The notes: generated by a model from the sequence alone, not told the origin. A DNA stretch of 64,000 bases from Pseudomonas folii (GCF_014357575.1 NZ_JACONW010000005.1:1-64000); one strand, 5' to 3'. Counted from the stretch's first letter, positions 19,038-27,631 are shown. Numbers and translations: made by a program.

Positions 19038-19278
19038 TCATTCCTCTGCAACAATACGCAAGCCATCCCATAGCCCCATCACCTGAGTCACTGCCCCATC
19101 CAGCGTGGCATGTGGAACACCGTCGCGCGCCAAAATCGAGAGGCCCAACATGAAGCTGTCGAACACGGCTGCAAGAGTCTCCGGCATCACCGTCGCAGGC
19201 AATTCGCCTTTGCTAATGGCGCGTTCGATACAGGCAATGATACCCGCACGGTTCAGATTCCTCGTCCGTGCGAGCGGC
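19038..19278 (-). pseudogene. 3' fragment of a TetR regulator gene, paralogue of the gene at 24176
   Basis: Eighty codons, open to a TGA at 19038-19040, encode the C-terminal part of a TetR regulator (from EPLARTRNLNRAGIIACIER to [14 protein letters not shown]). Seventy-five of the 80 residues match the C-terminus of the intact TetR protein encoded at 24176-24799. The DNA-binding N-terminus is absent: at the right edge the match stops abruptly in GGCTCG and passes into sequence related to the unknown gene at 16754. Confidence 0.88.
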
Positions 19279-19412
19279 TCGTGTGTTTCTATTGGTACAT
19301 TGTTGTGCTGATTATATTCATGCTGGGCTCAAGGGTTGAATTGACCATAACGTATTGGGAATTCAATGAAGCGTTCATATGAGCCTTTCAAAAACTTTCG
19401 ATTTACAGATTG
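19279..19412. repeat. Diverged copy of the 17187-17320 region
   Basis: This segment aligns with 17187-17320 in the same orientation: GTGTTTC-ATTGGTACAT-GTTG-GCTGAT-ATATTCATGC-GGGCTCAAG. It covers the first 14 or so codons of the unknown gene (16754-17227) and the gap up to the acetyltransferase. Identity is high over the first 60 bp and then falls. It is directly joined to the TetR fragment on its left. Confidence 0.75.
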
Positions 19413-19531
19413 TATCCTTGCAGCACGGCCGTTTGAGGTGAACGCTGCCTGTCGCGAACGAAGAGTAGACCAGCGCAGTTATCAGCAGAGGGCTTTGCCT
19501 AAAAGGGGTTCGAAAGTCAGGTCTTCGTAGA

Positions 19532-19981
19532 CTAGTCGCTGCTACTACCCATCAGAATCCATCGTTTCCCACCGACATGGATATCGAAAGAAAACTCCCA
19601 GAACACTGGGTAAGCCGGATGGCCTTTGGTGAGACAAAACGAAGTGACGGCGTTGGCTTGGTCGATGTTCACATGCGTGAACAAGGCCTCAAGGAGAGTC
19701 AGGATTTCTGCCTGCTTTGCAGTTAGATCTATTGGGCCATAACCTTCATCTCCCAAGTGCAGCAATTGCTCTGTAATCTCGCTGCGGGCTTCGCTTGCCG
19801 TCACGTTGGAATGGTTACCAATGATTACTTCGTTACCAATGGAATGAGACAGTTGCTCCTCAAGCGTTCTGTTCAACTCAAAAGGCCCGTATGCGCTGAT
19901 CCAGACGGTATAGTTGAACCCCTCCAGTAGATGCTCAAGCCTGAGGATTTCGTCTGAGCGGGAATCCTGGACAATATACAT
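19532..19981 (-). CDS. Hypothetical protein
   Basis: A 149-residue soluble acidic protein that I do not recognise. It starts MYIVQDSRSDEILRLEHLLE and contains a run of helical, Glu/Leu-rich sequence followed by a beta-rich end (VFWEFSFDIHVGGKRWILMG). There is no signal peptide or membrane segment. GGAG lies five bases before the ATG at 19981, which supports translation. It sits alone among gene remnants, so it could be a cargo gene of whatever event scrambled the region. Confidence 0.6.
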   Translation of the reverse strand: MYIVQDSRSDEILRLEHLLEGFNYTVWISAYGPFELNRTLEEQLSHSIGNEVIIGNHSNVTASEARSEITEQLLHLGDEGYGPIDLTAKQAEILTLLEALFTHVNIDQANAVTSFCLTKGHPAYPVFWEFSFDIHVGGKRWILMGSSSD

Positions 19982-20009
19982 ATTGGCTCCAGCGAGCAGT
20001 ACTTGGGCT

Positions 20010-20245
20010 TATATCGTGATGCAAAACCTGAAGAAACGGTAGGGCGTCTTAGATCTTGCGAAGGCCTTAACTGCATTCGAAGGTGACGTTTTTAATCCGT
20101 CACCACGTAAACGCACCCGCCCCGATCGAGCCGCAAAGTCGGCAGTCCTCGGAGGGGGGCTATCGATTGCAGTTAGATAGCGGGCGTAGTGTTCTGATAG
20201 CAGGCTCATCTTTTGCTTCAGCTACACGGATCAGGAATATGCCTT
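20010..20245 (-). pseudogene. N-terminal remnant of a GNAT acetyltransferase, inverted copy of 17418
   Basis: On the minus strand the sequence CTGATCCG-GTAGCTGAAGCAAAAGATGAGCCTGC matches the start of the acetyltransferase gene at 17418, giving FLIR-AEAKDEPAI. A deletion of about 14 bases then shifts the frame before YARYLTAI and TADFAA, and homology fades after the region corresponding to ENARFEGF. The C-terminal acetyl-CoA half is missing. Relative to the intact gene the copy is inverted. Confidence 0.8.
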
Positions 20246-20340
20246 ACATGAGGGACAAGGAGAGAGGTCGTCCACCGGATAGTATCGGGTCATTGAGCGA
20301 AATGTCAGTTGACCCGATTTCTCCGAGCATAGTGAAAGCC

Positions 20341-20655
20341 TCAGAAAGAGGGATTGCCTGGAGCAAAAGCCTCTCCCTCAATGTGATAAACCTGCGGTTC
20401 TTCCGAGAAAAATTCCTTCAGGTTCAGCATGAACACCCTGTGGTCTTGGCTCGCCTCGAAGCCCGGTGTGTGATCCTCGAGTGTTTGCCAGCGCACGATC
20501 AGGTTGAAGTGCTGCGGGGTTTCGATTCCTTGGGCCAGCATGTGTCCGAGATAACCCTTCGCCCGGCAAAGCAACGGCGCGACCTTGGCAAATGCATCCT
20601 TGAATGTTTCGATGTGTTCCTTGTGTACGGGTAGTACAGCAATCTCATAAATCAT
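20341..20655 (-). CDS. Antibiotic biosynthesis monooxygenase-fold protein
   Basis: A 104-residue ABM-family dimeric alpha/beta-barrel protein. It starts [20 protein letters not shown] and contains the typical [13 protein letters not shown] strand-helix. It probably acts on a quinol or another small aromatic, or is a stress-binding protein. Its start overlaps the stop of the upstream MDR gene by 4 bp (ATGA at 20652), so the two are translationally coupled and presumably controlled together by the ArsR regulator upstream. Confidence 0.85.
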   Translation of the reverse strand: MIYEIAVLPVHKEHIETFKDAFAKVAPLLCRAKGYLGHMLAQGIETPQHFNLIVRWQTLEDHTPGFEASQDHRVFMLNLKEFFSEEPQVYHIEGEAFAPGNPSF

Positions 20656-21635
20656 GAGGCTTCCCCTTGAATCGATGGCACGACTTCAATTGCGATTTTT
20701 CCTTGAAGACCATTGTTGGGTGTCTCCAGCAGCGTATGGGCAAGAGCCAGGTCGGCAAGTGAATAGACGGCGCCAACATGTGGGCGAAGCTGGCCGCGTT
20801 CGATCAACGTGCTCAACTCATCCTGCTTGCCGCGGTTTTGGCGGCTGAAGACGAAGTGATAACTCGCGTTCTTACCCCAGGCTTGAATGAGGTTCTGTGG
20901 TTGGCCAATGTCGACGATTGAAACAACCCGGCCGAGTTGCGTGAGGGCGTCAGGGCTGCGGGTCAGGGTGTTGCCACCGATGGTGTCAAACACCACGTCG
21001 ACGCCGCGCCCATCGGTTTCCCTATTGATGACATCGACGTAATCCTCTTTTTCGTAGTCGATGATCACATCGGCACCCATGCTTTGGGCGAACTCAACGT
21101 TGGCTTCGCGTACGGTTGTGAAAACCCGCGCTCCAATGGCTTTTGCCAACTGGATTGCTACATGACCTACGCCGCCGGCGCCGCCATGGATCAGAATGCT
21201 TTCGCCCACCTTGAGTGCCGCACGTACGGTCAGTGCTTCCCATGCCGTTCCGCCGACCAGGCTCAGGCTTGCCGCCTCAAGATGGCTCAGCGTTGCAGGT
21301 TTCTTGCCGACAATGCTTTGGGAGGCCACGTGGTACTCGGCATAACTTCCGGTGCCGTCAAATATTTGCGGGGTGTACCAAACCTCGTCGCCGGATGCGA
21401 AAGCTGTCACACCCGGGCCGACCTCTTCCACAACGCCTGATACGTCGTGGCCACTTATAGCTGGGAGTGACACCAGGTCGGCGTAGTCGCCCCGGCGCAC
21501 CTGATAGTCCAAGGGGTTGATGGAGGTGGCGTGTATACGAACCAGCACCTCTCCGGAACCCGGGGCGGGTTTGGTCACGTCACGGAGTTCGAACGAGTCG
21601 GGGCCACCGAACGCTATGAGCATCATTGCTTTCAT
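20652..21635 (-). CDS. Zinc-independent MDR oxidoreductase (quinone oxidoreductase-like)
   Basis: A 327-residue MDR-superfamily protein. A GroES-like N-terminus ([20 protein letters not shown]) is followed by a Rossmann domain with [20 protein letters not shown] near residue 150. There is no structural-zinc cysteine cluster. It probably reduces quinones or enones with NADPH. GAGG precedes the ATG at 21635. Two 20-bp palindromes lie 28 and 113 bp upstream and match the one before the arsR-type gene, so repression by that regulator is likely. Confidence 0.9.
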   Translation of the reverse strand: MKAMMLIAFGGPDSFELRDVTKPAPGSGEVLVRIHATSINPLDYQVRRGDYADLVSLPAISGHDVSGVVEEVGPGVTAFASGDEVWYTPQIFDGTGSYAEYHVASQSIVGKKPATLSHLEAASLSLVGGTAWEALTVRAALKVGESILIHGGAGGVGHVAIQLAKAIGARVFTTVREANVEFAQSMGADVIIDYEKEDYVDVINRETDGRGVDVVFDTIGGNTLTRSPDALTQLGRVVSIVDIGQPQNLIQAWGKNASYHFVFSRQNRGKQDELSTLIERGQLRPHVGAVYSLADLALAHTLLETPNNGLQGKIAIEVVPSIQGEAS

Positions 21636-21662
21636 TGTAAAACCTCATTTCTAAAAAAAGGG

Positions 21663-21682
21663 ATATCGGGAATTGTCGATAT
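21663..21682. promoter_or_regulatory. Candidate ArsR-family operator, copy 1
   Basis: ATATCGGGAATTGTCGATAT is an imperfect palindrome 28 bp upstream of the MDR start codon. It matches copy 2 (21748) and copy 3 (22093) and lies where it could block the MDR promoter. Confidence 0.7.
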
Positions 21683-21747
21683 TGAGGAGCGTAAAAACTG
21701 GCTGCGTATACGCTAGTCATCAACGTACGCGGTTTCGGTTAAAAGGG

Positions 21748-21767
21748 ATATCGGGAAATTTCGATAT
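21748..21767. promoter_or_regulatory. Candidate ArsR-family operator, copy 2
   Basis: ATATCGGGAAATTTCGATAT, the most symmetrical of the three copies, lies in the 145-bp gap between the arsR-type gene and the MDR gene, 14 bp past the arsR stop codon. Confidence 0.7.
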
Positions 21768-21780
21768 AGGTAAGTAAAAA

Positions 21781-22083
21781 TTACAGCTCTTTTCCGATCA
21801 GCTCGGCCAAGGCACTTATGGTTGCTTCGTTGCGCTTGTAGTAGGTCCATTGACCAATGCGCTTTACTTCAATCAATCCAGCTCGTTGCAGCGTTGCCAG
21901 ATAATCCGACACCGTTGACTGCGACAGCCCGACGCCTTCTTGAATGCTACTGACACAAACGCCAACCGTGTGTACGTCACCCTCATCTTGCGCAGGGAAG
22001 CTTTTCACCGGGTCTTTCAGCCCTTTCAGGATTTCAAGACGGGTGCGGTTTGATAGCGCTTTGAAAATTTCAAGTAAGTCCAT
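21781..22083 (-). CDS. ArsR family transcriptional regulator
   Basis: A 100-residue winged-helix repressor of the ArsR/SmtB family. The recognition helix region is VGLSQSTVSDYLATLQRAGL, and the beta-wing is RIGQWTYYKR. The family metal motif ELCVCDL is absent and there is only one cysteine (C43, in GVCVSSIQ), so a metal site of the classical type is unlikely; sensing an electrophile or oxidant through C43 is an inference. Three near-identical palindromes, at its own start and before the downstream MDR gene, are its probable operators. Confidence 0.9.
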   Translation of the reverse strand: MDLLEIFKALSNRTRLEILKGLKDPVKSFPAQDEGDVHTVGVCVSSIQEGVGLSQSTVSDYLATLQRAGLIEVKRIGQWTYYKRNEATISALAELIGKEL

Positions 22084-22092
22084 GGCGCGAGG

Positions 22093-22112
22093 GTATCGAA
22101 ATTTACCGATAT
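22093..22112. promoter_or_regulatory. Candidate ArsR-family operator, copy 3
   Basis: GTATCGAAATTTACCGATAT lies 10 bp upstream of the arsR-type start codon. It is the reverse-oriented match of copies 1 and 2 and implies autorepression. Confidence 0.7.
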
Positions 22113-22113
22113 G

Positions 22114-23010
22114 TCAATTAGGCGTCGCTTCAGGAATCTTTGCCCCCTGGTCACAGTATTCAATCAGCAGGTCGGTGAGCACTCTTATTTTCCGAGCAGG
22201 ATGCTGGCCCGGCGGGCGAACTACATAAGCGCCTGCTGGCGGCGGGGGATACCGGGTCATGATTGACACCAGTTCGCCGCTGGCCACGTGCTTATGAGTG
22301 ATCCAGTCTGGCAGCCAGGCGATGCCGATACCAGCTATGGCGGCGGCAACCAGTGCGATGCCATTGTCGGCTTTGAATGTGCCCTGCGGATGTACCGTAA
22401 CAGTTTTTTCGCCATCCAGAAAAAGCCAGGACTCAGTGCCTTGCATGAGGGCTTGATGGGTAACGATCTCATCGGGTGCCTGAGGTGTCCCATGCGCCGC
22501 TAGGTAGGCCGGGCTCGCCACCAGCTTGCCAGCGATTGCCCCGATGCATCGGGCGATCAGGGTGGAGTCTTGAAGGTAGCCGACCCGAATCGCGCAGTCG
22601 TAACCTTCCCCGATCAGGTCAACGAAGCGATCACTGTAGCTCGTCTGAACCTGAAGCTTGGGATGACGTCTCGCCATCTCTGCAAGTATGGGCGCGAAGT
22701 GTGTTGGGCCGAACGTCAGTGACGCTGCAATGCGCAACCGGCCACGAAGCTCGCCGGCGGGCAAAATCGCTTCCCGTGCCATCTCGATTTCAGCGCAGGC
22801 TCGGTCTGCATAGTCGCGAAAAGTTGCCCCCGCTTCGGTGAGGGCGGCGCCGCGAGTGGAACGCGTCATCAGTTGCACGCCAAGCTCGGCTTCCAGCCTG
22901 GCGAGTCGGCGGCTGACGATGGACTTGGACACGCCCAGGCGCAGCGCTGCGCGCGAAATACCACCCGCATCGGCCATTTCTACAAAGGTCTGAAGCTCTT
23001 CGATGTCCAT
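22114..23010 (-). CDS. LysR family transcriptional regulator
   Basis: A 298-residue LysR-type regulator beginning MDIEELQTFVEMADAGG. The DNA-binding helix is LRLGVSKSIVSRRLARLEAE, and LMTRSTRGAALTEAG follows. The ATG at 23010 has GGGGAA upstream; a longer frame to 23106 has no family similarity. It is divergent from the isochorismatase-like gene at 23233, the likely target. Its stop codon lies immediately next to operator copy 3, so read-through into the arsR-type gene is possible. Confidence 0.92.
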   Translation of the reverse strand: MDIEELQTFVEMADAGGISRAALRLGVSKSIVSRRLARLEAELGVQLMTRSTRGAALTEAGATFRDYADRACAEIEMAREAILPAGELRGRLRIAASLTFGPTHFAPILAEMARRHPKLQVQTSYSDRFVDLIGEGYDCAIRVGYLQDSTLIARCIGAIAGKLVASPAYLAAHGTPQAPDEIVTHQALMQGTESWLFLDGEKTVTVHPQGTFKADNGIALVAAAIAGIGIAWLPDWITHKHVASGELVSIMTRYPPPPAGAYVVRPPGQHPARKIRVLTDLLIEYCDQGAKIPEATPN

Positions 23011-23232
23011 GTCTGCGTTCCCCTTGTGCATGTGCACTGTTCTGGCTGGAGTGTACGTCTTTGATGCCGTCGTCAGCGTTCCCCTTTCTGCGACACAGCT
23101 AATCAAAAGGTGCTACTACCTGAACGCATGCAGGAGCCGCACAGTGCAGCAGGCCACGTCGCGTAAAACGCACGTTGCCCGAAACTGACCCCGCTAATAA
23201 TCCCGCTAATCGCGGCAACAAAGGATGGATTA

Positions 23233-23886
23233 ATGACTTTTCGTAACGGGCTCGCTTCACTTCTTCGCCCGGAAGACTCCGTACTGGTACTAATCGACCA
23301 CCAGCCCTTTCAACTCACCAATCTCAATAGCCATGAACCGCAAATGGTCGTGAACAACACGACTGGCCTCGCCAAGGCTGCCAAGGCGTTTGGCGTACCC
23401 ACTATTCTGACCAGCGTGCAGGCAGAGCGTGGCGGTTTGATTTTTCCTCAACTCCTCGATGTATTTCCCGACCAAAAGGTTATCGACCGAACCCTTATCA
23501 ACACCTGGGAAGATCCGAAGGTGGTGGATGCAGTCAAGGCAACGGGCCGTAAGCAACTGGTCATCGCCGGCCTATGGACTGAAGTCTGCGTCGCCATGCC
23601 GGTGATCCAGGCGCTTGGAGAAGGCTGGGACGTCACAGTCATTACCGACGCATCGGGCGGTGTCTCCGTCGAAGCCCACCAAGTGGCAATCCAGCGCATG
23701 ATCGCGGCGGGTGCAAACATGATGACCTGGCTGGCTATTGCCGCCGAATGGCAGCGCGATTGGGCCCGGGCTGAGACAGCCGGCGCATTGACCGACGTGA
23801 TGCTGCAGCACGCTGCCGGAAGCGGTGTCGCTTACTTGTGGGAACAACAGTTGCTCAATACACCGGTGCCGGCCAACGCCGAGTGA
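23233..23886 (+). CDS. Isochorismatase-family cysteine hydrolase (YcaC-like)
   Basis: A 217-residue hydrolase of the isochorismatase-like superfamily, closest in style to YcaC. The catalytic aspartate (D22 in VLIDHQ) and the nucleophilic cysteine (C119 in GLWTEVCVAMP) are visible, and the characteristic cis-peptide region precedes the latter. Substrates of YcaC-like members are mostly unknown. An AAAGGATGGATTA stretch precedes the ATG. The divergent LysR gene at 22114 is the likely regulator. Confidence 0.9.
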   Translation: MTFRNGLASLLRPEDSVLVLIDHQPFQLTNLNSHEPQMVVNNTTGLAKAAKAFGVPTILTSVQAERGGLIFPQLLDVFPDQKVIDRTLINTWEDPKVVDAVKATGRKQLVIAGLWTEVCVAMPVIQALGEGWDVTVITDASGGVSVEAHQVAIQRMIAAGANMMTWLAIAAEWQRDWARAETAGALTDVMLQHAAGSGVAYLWEQQLLNTPVPANAE

Positions 23887-24175
23887 GCTGAGCCGGGTTG
23901 AGTCAATGTGTCTGGCTGGGCATTAAGTGCAGACTCAGCCAGGCATTCAAGACGATAAAAGCAGGAACCGCAACGTTTCACCGGATCATTGAGATGTGTT
24001 GCGGGACGAGGTGACGGAAACGGGGCTGGGTGTGGCGACGTTTGATCTGGAGGAGAGGATCAGCCAAAGAGACTGCCCGTTGGAGACAGCAGGTAGTCAC
24101 CTCCACTAGCAGGCGAGTATCTCGATCGCAGGGCTTCGATCGAAGCCAATCAGTCGAATGCAACGCTATTCACCA

Positions 24176-24799
24176 TCACTCTTCGGCAACAATACGCAAG
24201 CCATCCCACAGCCCCATCACCTGACTCACTGCGCCATCCAGCGTGGCATGCGGTACACCGTCGCGCGCCAGCGTCGACAGGCCCAGCATGAAGCTGTCGA
24301 ACACGGCTGCAAGAGTCTCCGGCATCACCGTCGCAGGCAATTCGCCTGTGCTAATGGCGCGTTCGATACAGGCGACTATACCTGCACGATTCAGGTTTCT
24401 CGCCCGTGCGAGTGGCTCGGAGATGGCCTTGCTCTCGTCCGTGCAAGCGCTCATCAGGCCTAACGACACCAGACATCCCTTGGGATGATCGGCCTCGCAC
24501 TGCATTTTCGCCGAGCGGCGAAGGGTGAGTTCAATGGCTTCCCTGGGCGGCAGGGTCGCATCGAAAAGGCTGTCGGTAACCCTGCCGTGGGTGGCGAGAT
24601 AGCGTTCCATTACCTCAGTGAACAGTGCCTGTTTCGAGCCAAAGGCGGCGTAGAAGCTGGGTGCGGTAATGCCTCCGCCGATGTGAGCCTTTAGCTGACT
24701 GAGAGATGTCGCATCGTAGCCATGCTCCCAAAATAAATGCAGTGCTTGAGTGATTGCCACGTCACGGTCAAACGTGCGCGGACGTCCCATCTGTGCCAT
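24176..24799 (-). CDS. TetR family transcriptional regulator
   Basis: A 207-residue TetR-type repressor starting MAQMGRPRTFDRD. The helix-turn-helix is LKAHIGGGITAPSFYAAFGS, and the C-terminal ligand domain resembles the TetR_C_33-like group. GGAGG precedes the ATG at 24799. It is divergent from the MFS gene at 24924. Two similar palindromes (24840 and 24892) in the gap are its likely operators. Its last 80 codons are duplicated at 19038-19278. Confidence 0.92.
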   Translation of the reverse strand: MAQMGRPRTFDRDVAITQALHLFWEHGYDATSLSQLKAHIGGGITAPSFYAAFGSKQALFTEVMERYLATHGRVTDSLFDATLPPREAIELTLRRSAKMQCEADHPKGCLVSLGLMSACTDESKAISEPLARARNLNRAGIVACIERAISTGELPATVMPETLAAVFDSFMLGLSTLARDGVPHATLDGAVSQVMGLWDGLRIVAEE

Positions 24800-24839
24800 G
24801 TCCAGAGTCCTCCAAGCGTACGTGATCAAAGTCACTTAA

Positions 24840-24853
24840 ATACTAATCGATAC
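24840..24853. promoter_or_regulatory. Candidate TetR operator, proximal to the tetR-type gene
   Basis: ATACTAATCGATAC matches the reverse complement of the second site (ATACTGATCGGTAT) at 12 of 14 positions. It lies 40 bp upstream of the regulator start and would support autorepression. Confidence 0.55.
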
Positions 24854-24861
24854 ATAAGTCA

Positions 24862-24890
24862 TTGACCACCTCGTTGCTTCTCCCTATATT
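24862..24890 (+). promoter_or_regulatory. Sigma-70 type promoter of the MFS gene
   Basis: TTGACC (24862-24867) and TATATT (24885-24890) are separated by exactly 17 bp. The MFS start codon follows at 24924, and the candidate operator at 24892 would cover the transcription start. Confidence 0.65.
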
Positions 24891-24891
24891 T

Positions 24892-24905
24892 ATACCGATC
24901 AGTAT
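24892..24905. promoter_or_regulatory. Candidate TetR operator over the MFS transcription start
   Basis: ATACCGATCAGTAT is a near-palindrome directly after the -10 box of the MFS promoter, a classical position for TetR-type repression. Confidence 0.6.
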
Positions 24906-24923
24906 ATTAGTCGGGAGATTCGA

Positions 24924-26129
24924 ATGGCTACAGACGAGAGACAGGCCGAAAGGCTTCCGCTTGGGGCGTTGCTCGCATTGGCGATGACGGGGTTCATATG
25001 CATCGTGACTGAGACGTTACCCGCAGGTCTGCTGCCCGAGATCGGCAGTGGCCTGGGAGTATCGGCATCGTTTGCCGGACAGATGGTGACGGTTTACGCG
25101 TTGGGCTCACTGCTGGCAGCCATACCGCTGACCATTGCCACACAAAGCTGGCGTCGCAGAACAGTTTTGCTGCTGACAATTGTCGGCTTTCTGATTTTCA
25201 ACTCCATCACTGCGTTGTCTTCAAATTACTGGCTGACATTAGTCGCGAGATTTTTCGCAGGCGTTTCGGCGGGTCTGGCCTGGAGCCTGATCGCAGGCTA
25301 TGCGCGACGGATGGTTGTGCCTCAATTGCAGGGCCGCGCGCTGGCAGTTGCCATGGTGGGAACGCCCATCGCGTTGTCGCTCGGCGTGCCTTTGGGTACC
25401 TGGCTGGGTAGCTTCATGGGCTGGCGCATGGCATTTGGTTTGATGTCCGGGATGACCCTGGTGCTGATCGTCTGGGTGCTGCTCAAAGTGCCGGACTATC
25501 CCGGCCAGTCTTCGTCACAGCGCATGGCGCTCCGTCAGGTGTTCTTTACGCCGGGTGTGCGCTCTGTATTGGGCGTCGTGTTCACCTGGATGCTGGCTCA
25601 TAACATCCTTTACACCTACGTCGCGCCCTTTGTCGCCGAGGCCGGGCTCGCAAGTGACGTGGATCTGGTGTTGCTCACCTTTGGTGTCGCCGCGTTGGCG
25701 GGCATTTGGGTCACGGGACGGTTGGTTGATCGTCATCTGCGAAAGACTGTGCTGGCCAGTCTGGCAACTTTCGCAGCGGTTTCGGTGTTCCTCGGCTTGT
25801 TTTCAAGCACTGCCGCGGCTATTTACGTCGGTGTATTTATCTGGGGCCTGACCTTTGGTGGCGCGGCTACGCTTTTACAAACTGCGCTTGCGGACTCGGC
25901 AGGTGAGGGCGCTGACGTCGCGCTTTCGATGAACGTCGTTGTCTGGAACAGCGCAATTGCGGGCGGTGGGCTACTGGGTGGCGTGCTGCTTGGGCAATGG
26001 GGCGTGAGTTCTTTCCCTTGGGTTCTATTGGTACTTTTGCTGCTAAGTCTGGCGATTGCATCCCGAGCGCGAGCCCATGGCTTTGCACAGGGCGACAGGC
26101 AGTCCGGTGAAGTGATCGCCGGTCACTGA
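24924..26129 (+). CDS. MFS transporter, 12-TM drug/sugar efflux type
   Basis: A 401-residue inner-membrane transporter with about twelve hydrophobic segments, of the AraJ/YdhP-like DHA1 group (LPAGLLPEIGSGLGVSASFA and the signature GGAATLLQTALADSAG near residue 315). It probably exports a drug or metabolite by proton antiport. GGGAG lies eight bases before the ATG. It is divergently transcribed from the TetR-type gene and has a clear promoter overlapped by an operator-like palindrome. Confidence 0.9.
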   Translation: MATDERQAERLPLGALLALAMTGFICIVTETLPAGLLPEIGSGLGVSASFAGQMVTVYALGSLLAAIPLTIATQSWRRRTVLLLTIVGFLIFNSITALSSNYWLTLVARFFAGVSAGLAWSLIAGYARRMVVPQLQGRALAVAMVGTPIALSLGVPLGTWLGSFMGWRMAFGLMSGMTLVLIVWVLLKVPDYPGQSSSQRMALRQVFFTPGVRSVLGVVFTWMLAHNILYTYVAPFVAEAGLASDVDLVLLTFGVAALAGIWVTGRLVDRHLRKTVLASLATFAAVSVFLGLFSSTAAAIYVGVFIWGLTFGGAATLLQTALADSAGEGADVALSMNVVVWNSAIAGGGLLGGVLLGQWGVSSFPWVLLVLLLLSLAIASRARAHGFAQGDRQSGEVIAGH

Positions 26130-26201
26130 TAGGCCGGAGGTATTCAGGGGGCTGACTGCAGCTTTAACTTCCATGAGCGGCGGCAGGCTTTGAGCGTGAG
26201 G

Positions 26202-26639
26202 CTAGCGATTCTGGCGCATCGGCATTTTGTCGATCGTCGCGAAAATCACACTGATGTCCAGCGGCGCATACTGGTCCACCTTTGTGCCGCCGTCCTTGCC
26301 CACCAAGAGCAAACGGGTCGGGCCATCCGGCTTTACACCCAGAGTACTCAGTAGCGCCGAGGTAGCTTTTGGGTCCATGGCCTGATCATTGCGCTTGCCG
26401 ACGCCATTGACCACGGAATACAGCACCATTTCGCGTTCGACAAAGGCCTCGCGGTTGGCGGGCTTCGTCAGGTCCTGCTGAAATTCAAGCCAGGTTGCGT
26501 CGCTTGCGTCGGGGGCAACTACGATCAATGGCCGGGACTGCCAGCGCTCGCTGTCCAAGGGATTGGAGGCGGTGTCGGCCATCACTTGACTGCCTGCCAT
26601 GCCAAGCAGTAACGCCAGTGGAGTCATGAGGTTTTTCAT
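26202..26639 (-). CDS. DUF4174 domain-containing secreted protein
   Basis: A 145-residue protein with a Sec signal peptide (MKNLMTPLALLLGMAGSQVMA, cleavage near residue 21) and a DUF4174 domain: RPLIVVAPDASD near the start, LLLVGKDGGTK near the end. DUF4174 has a thioredoxin-like fold with no known activity. The start at 26639 follows GGAGATGCCA; the frame is open to 26738 without a signal. It is probably periplasmic. Neighbours give no functional hint. Confidence 0.85.
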   Translation of the reverse strand: MKNLMTPLALLLGMAGSQVMADTASNPLDSERWQSRPLIVVAPDASDATWLEFQQDLTKPANREAFVEREMVLYSVVNGVGKRNDQAMDPKATSALLSTLGVKPDGPTRLLLVGKDGGTKVDQYAPLDISVIFATIDKMPMRQNR

Positions 26640-26806
26640 TGGCATCTCCTGAACAGGATGGGTGAAGTCTTGGACCCTGACACTTTCGGTTTGCTCGCGA
26701 TGACTGACCAAAGGCAGGCCGGTTCTACACGCCTGCACGTCTAAAAATCCGCAACCCGGTTAGTAAACCGGCGTGCCAGGTCAAGACTGCGCTCGAATAA
26801 GTCGAG

Positions 26807-27535
26807 TTAGCTCAAATCATGTAAGTCTCGCCCCAAGGGAGGCGTCAAAGACCATTCGGAAAATCTTACCTTCAAACCTTGGCGCTGCGGTGTGCAGCAA
26901 ATAGGACCAACCTGATAACTTTCGGCGTCTGGAAATGGGGCAAGTCTGAGCAATGGCCAGATCAGTCCGTCTGTTGAATACTGCAAGCGCAGCACACCTT
27001 CGGAAACGGTCACACGAAGCCAGAAGTCGCCGGGATCTCCCGTAAAGCAACCAGGCGCCCAGTCTGATCTGCCTTCTGTGAGCACGCTGCTGATCATTGG
27101 ATTTCCATCGTTGAACTCAATTCCCGCCTTGACCCATGTCTGCTCATCAAGCCTGACCATAATCCCGGCTTGATCATAAAGCTCACGGAAATCGGCCGTG
27201 ACCCTGACTTGAGCAGTGAAGCCACCCGTGGTTTTAAACCCTAGAAAATGCCCACTGTCTCGTATGAATCCGTAGTGAGTTACACGCCAGAAATCGGTCT
27301 GAAATTCAGTGACCACTTCCAATGAGTCGTCTGAATAGGCGAGGCAATGGCTTGGTTCATTTAGCCAGTGGGCAGTTCGCCAAATTGACTCGTCAAAGCG
27401 TTGACCAGCCGCTGCAATCGGTTTTTTATCTGGCAAGATACCCTCCATGATTTGATCGCTGAGTGTGGCGGATGAGTTACGGGAAAGCCGTATCGGGCCT
27501 GGAACGCAGTCACGCGCATCGAACGCCCCTGTCAC
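26807..27535 (-). CDS. DUF1349 (YesU-like) domain protein
   Basis: A protein of up to 242 residues with a DUF1349 concanavalin-like beta-sandwich from about residue 55 (RTAHWLNEPSHCLAYSDD) to the end. Conserved tryptophan-rich segments DFWRVTHYGF and QTWVKAGIEF are typical. Related proteins are proposed carbohydrate-binding or regulatory proteins. The open frame starts at a GTG (27535) without a ribosome-binding site; an ATG at 27448 would give 213 residues and fits the family better. No signal peptide is seen. Function unknown. Confidence 0.8.
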   Translation of the reverse strand: MTGAFDARDCVPGPIRLSRNSSATLSDQIMEGILPDKKPIAAAGQRFDESIWRTAHWLNEPSHCLAYSDDSLEVVTEFQTDFWRVTHYGFIRDSGHFLGFKTTGGFTAQVRVTADFRELYDQAGIMVRLDEQTWVKAGIEFNDGNPMISSVLTEGRSDWAPGCFTGDPGDFWLRVTVSEGVLRLQYSTDGLIWPLLRLAPFPDAESYQVGPICCTPQRQGLKVRFSEWSLTPPLGRDLHDLS

Positions 27536-27631
27536 TGAATCAGGGCGACAGCGCTACCGGCGGTACGCCCATCTTATATAGCCATGTATGCCAACTTAAA
27601 GTCGCTGCAATGATTCAACCGGCCACCTGAA

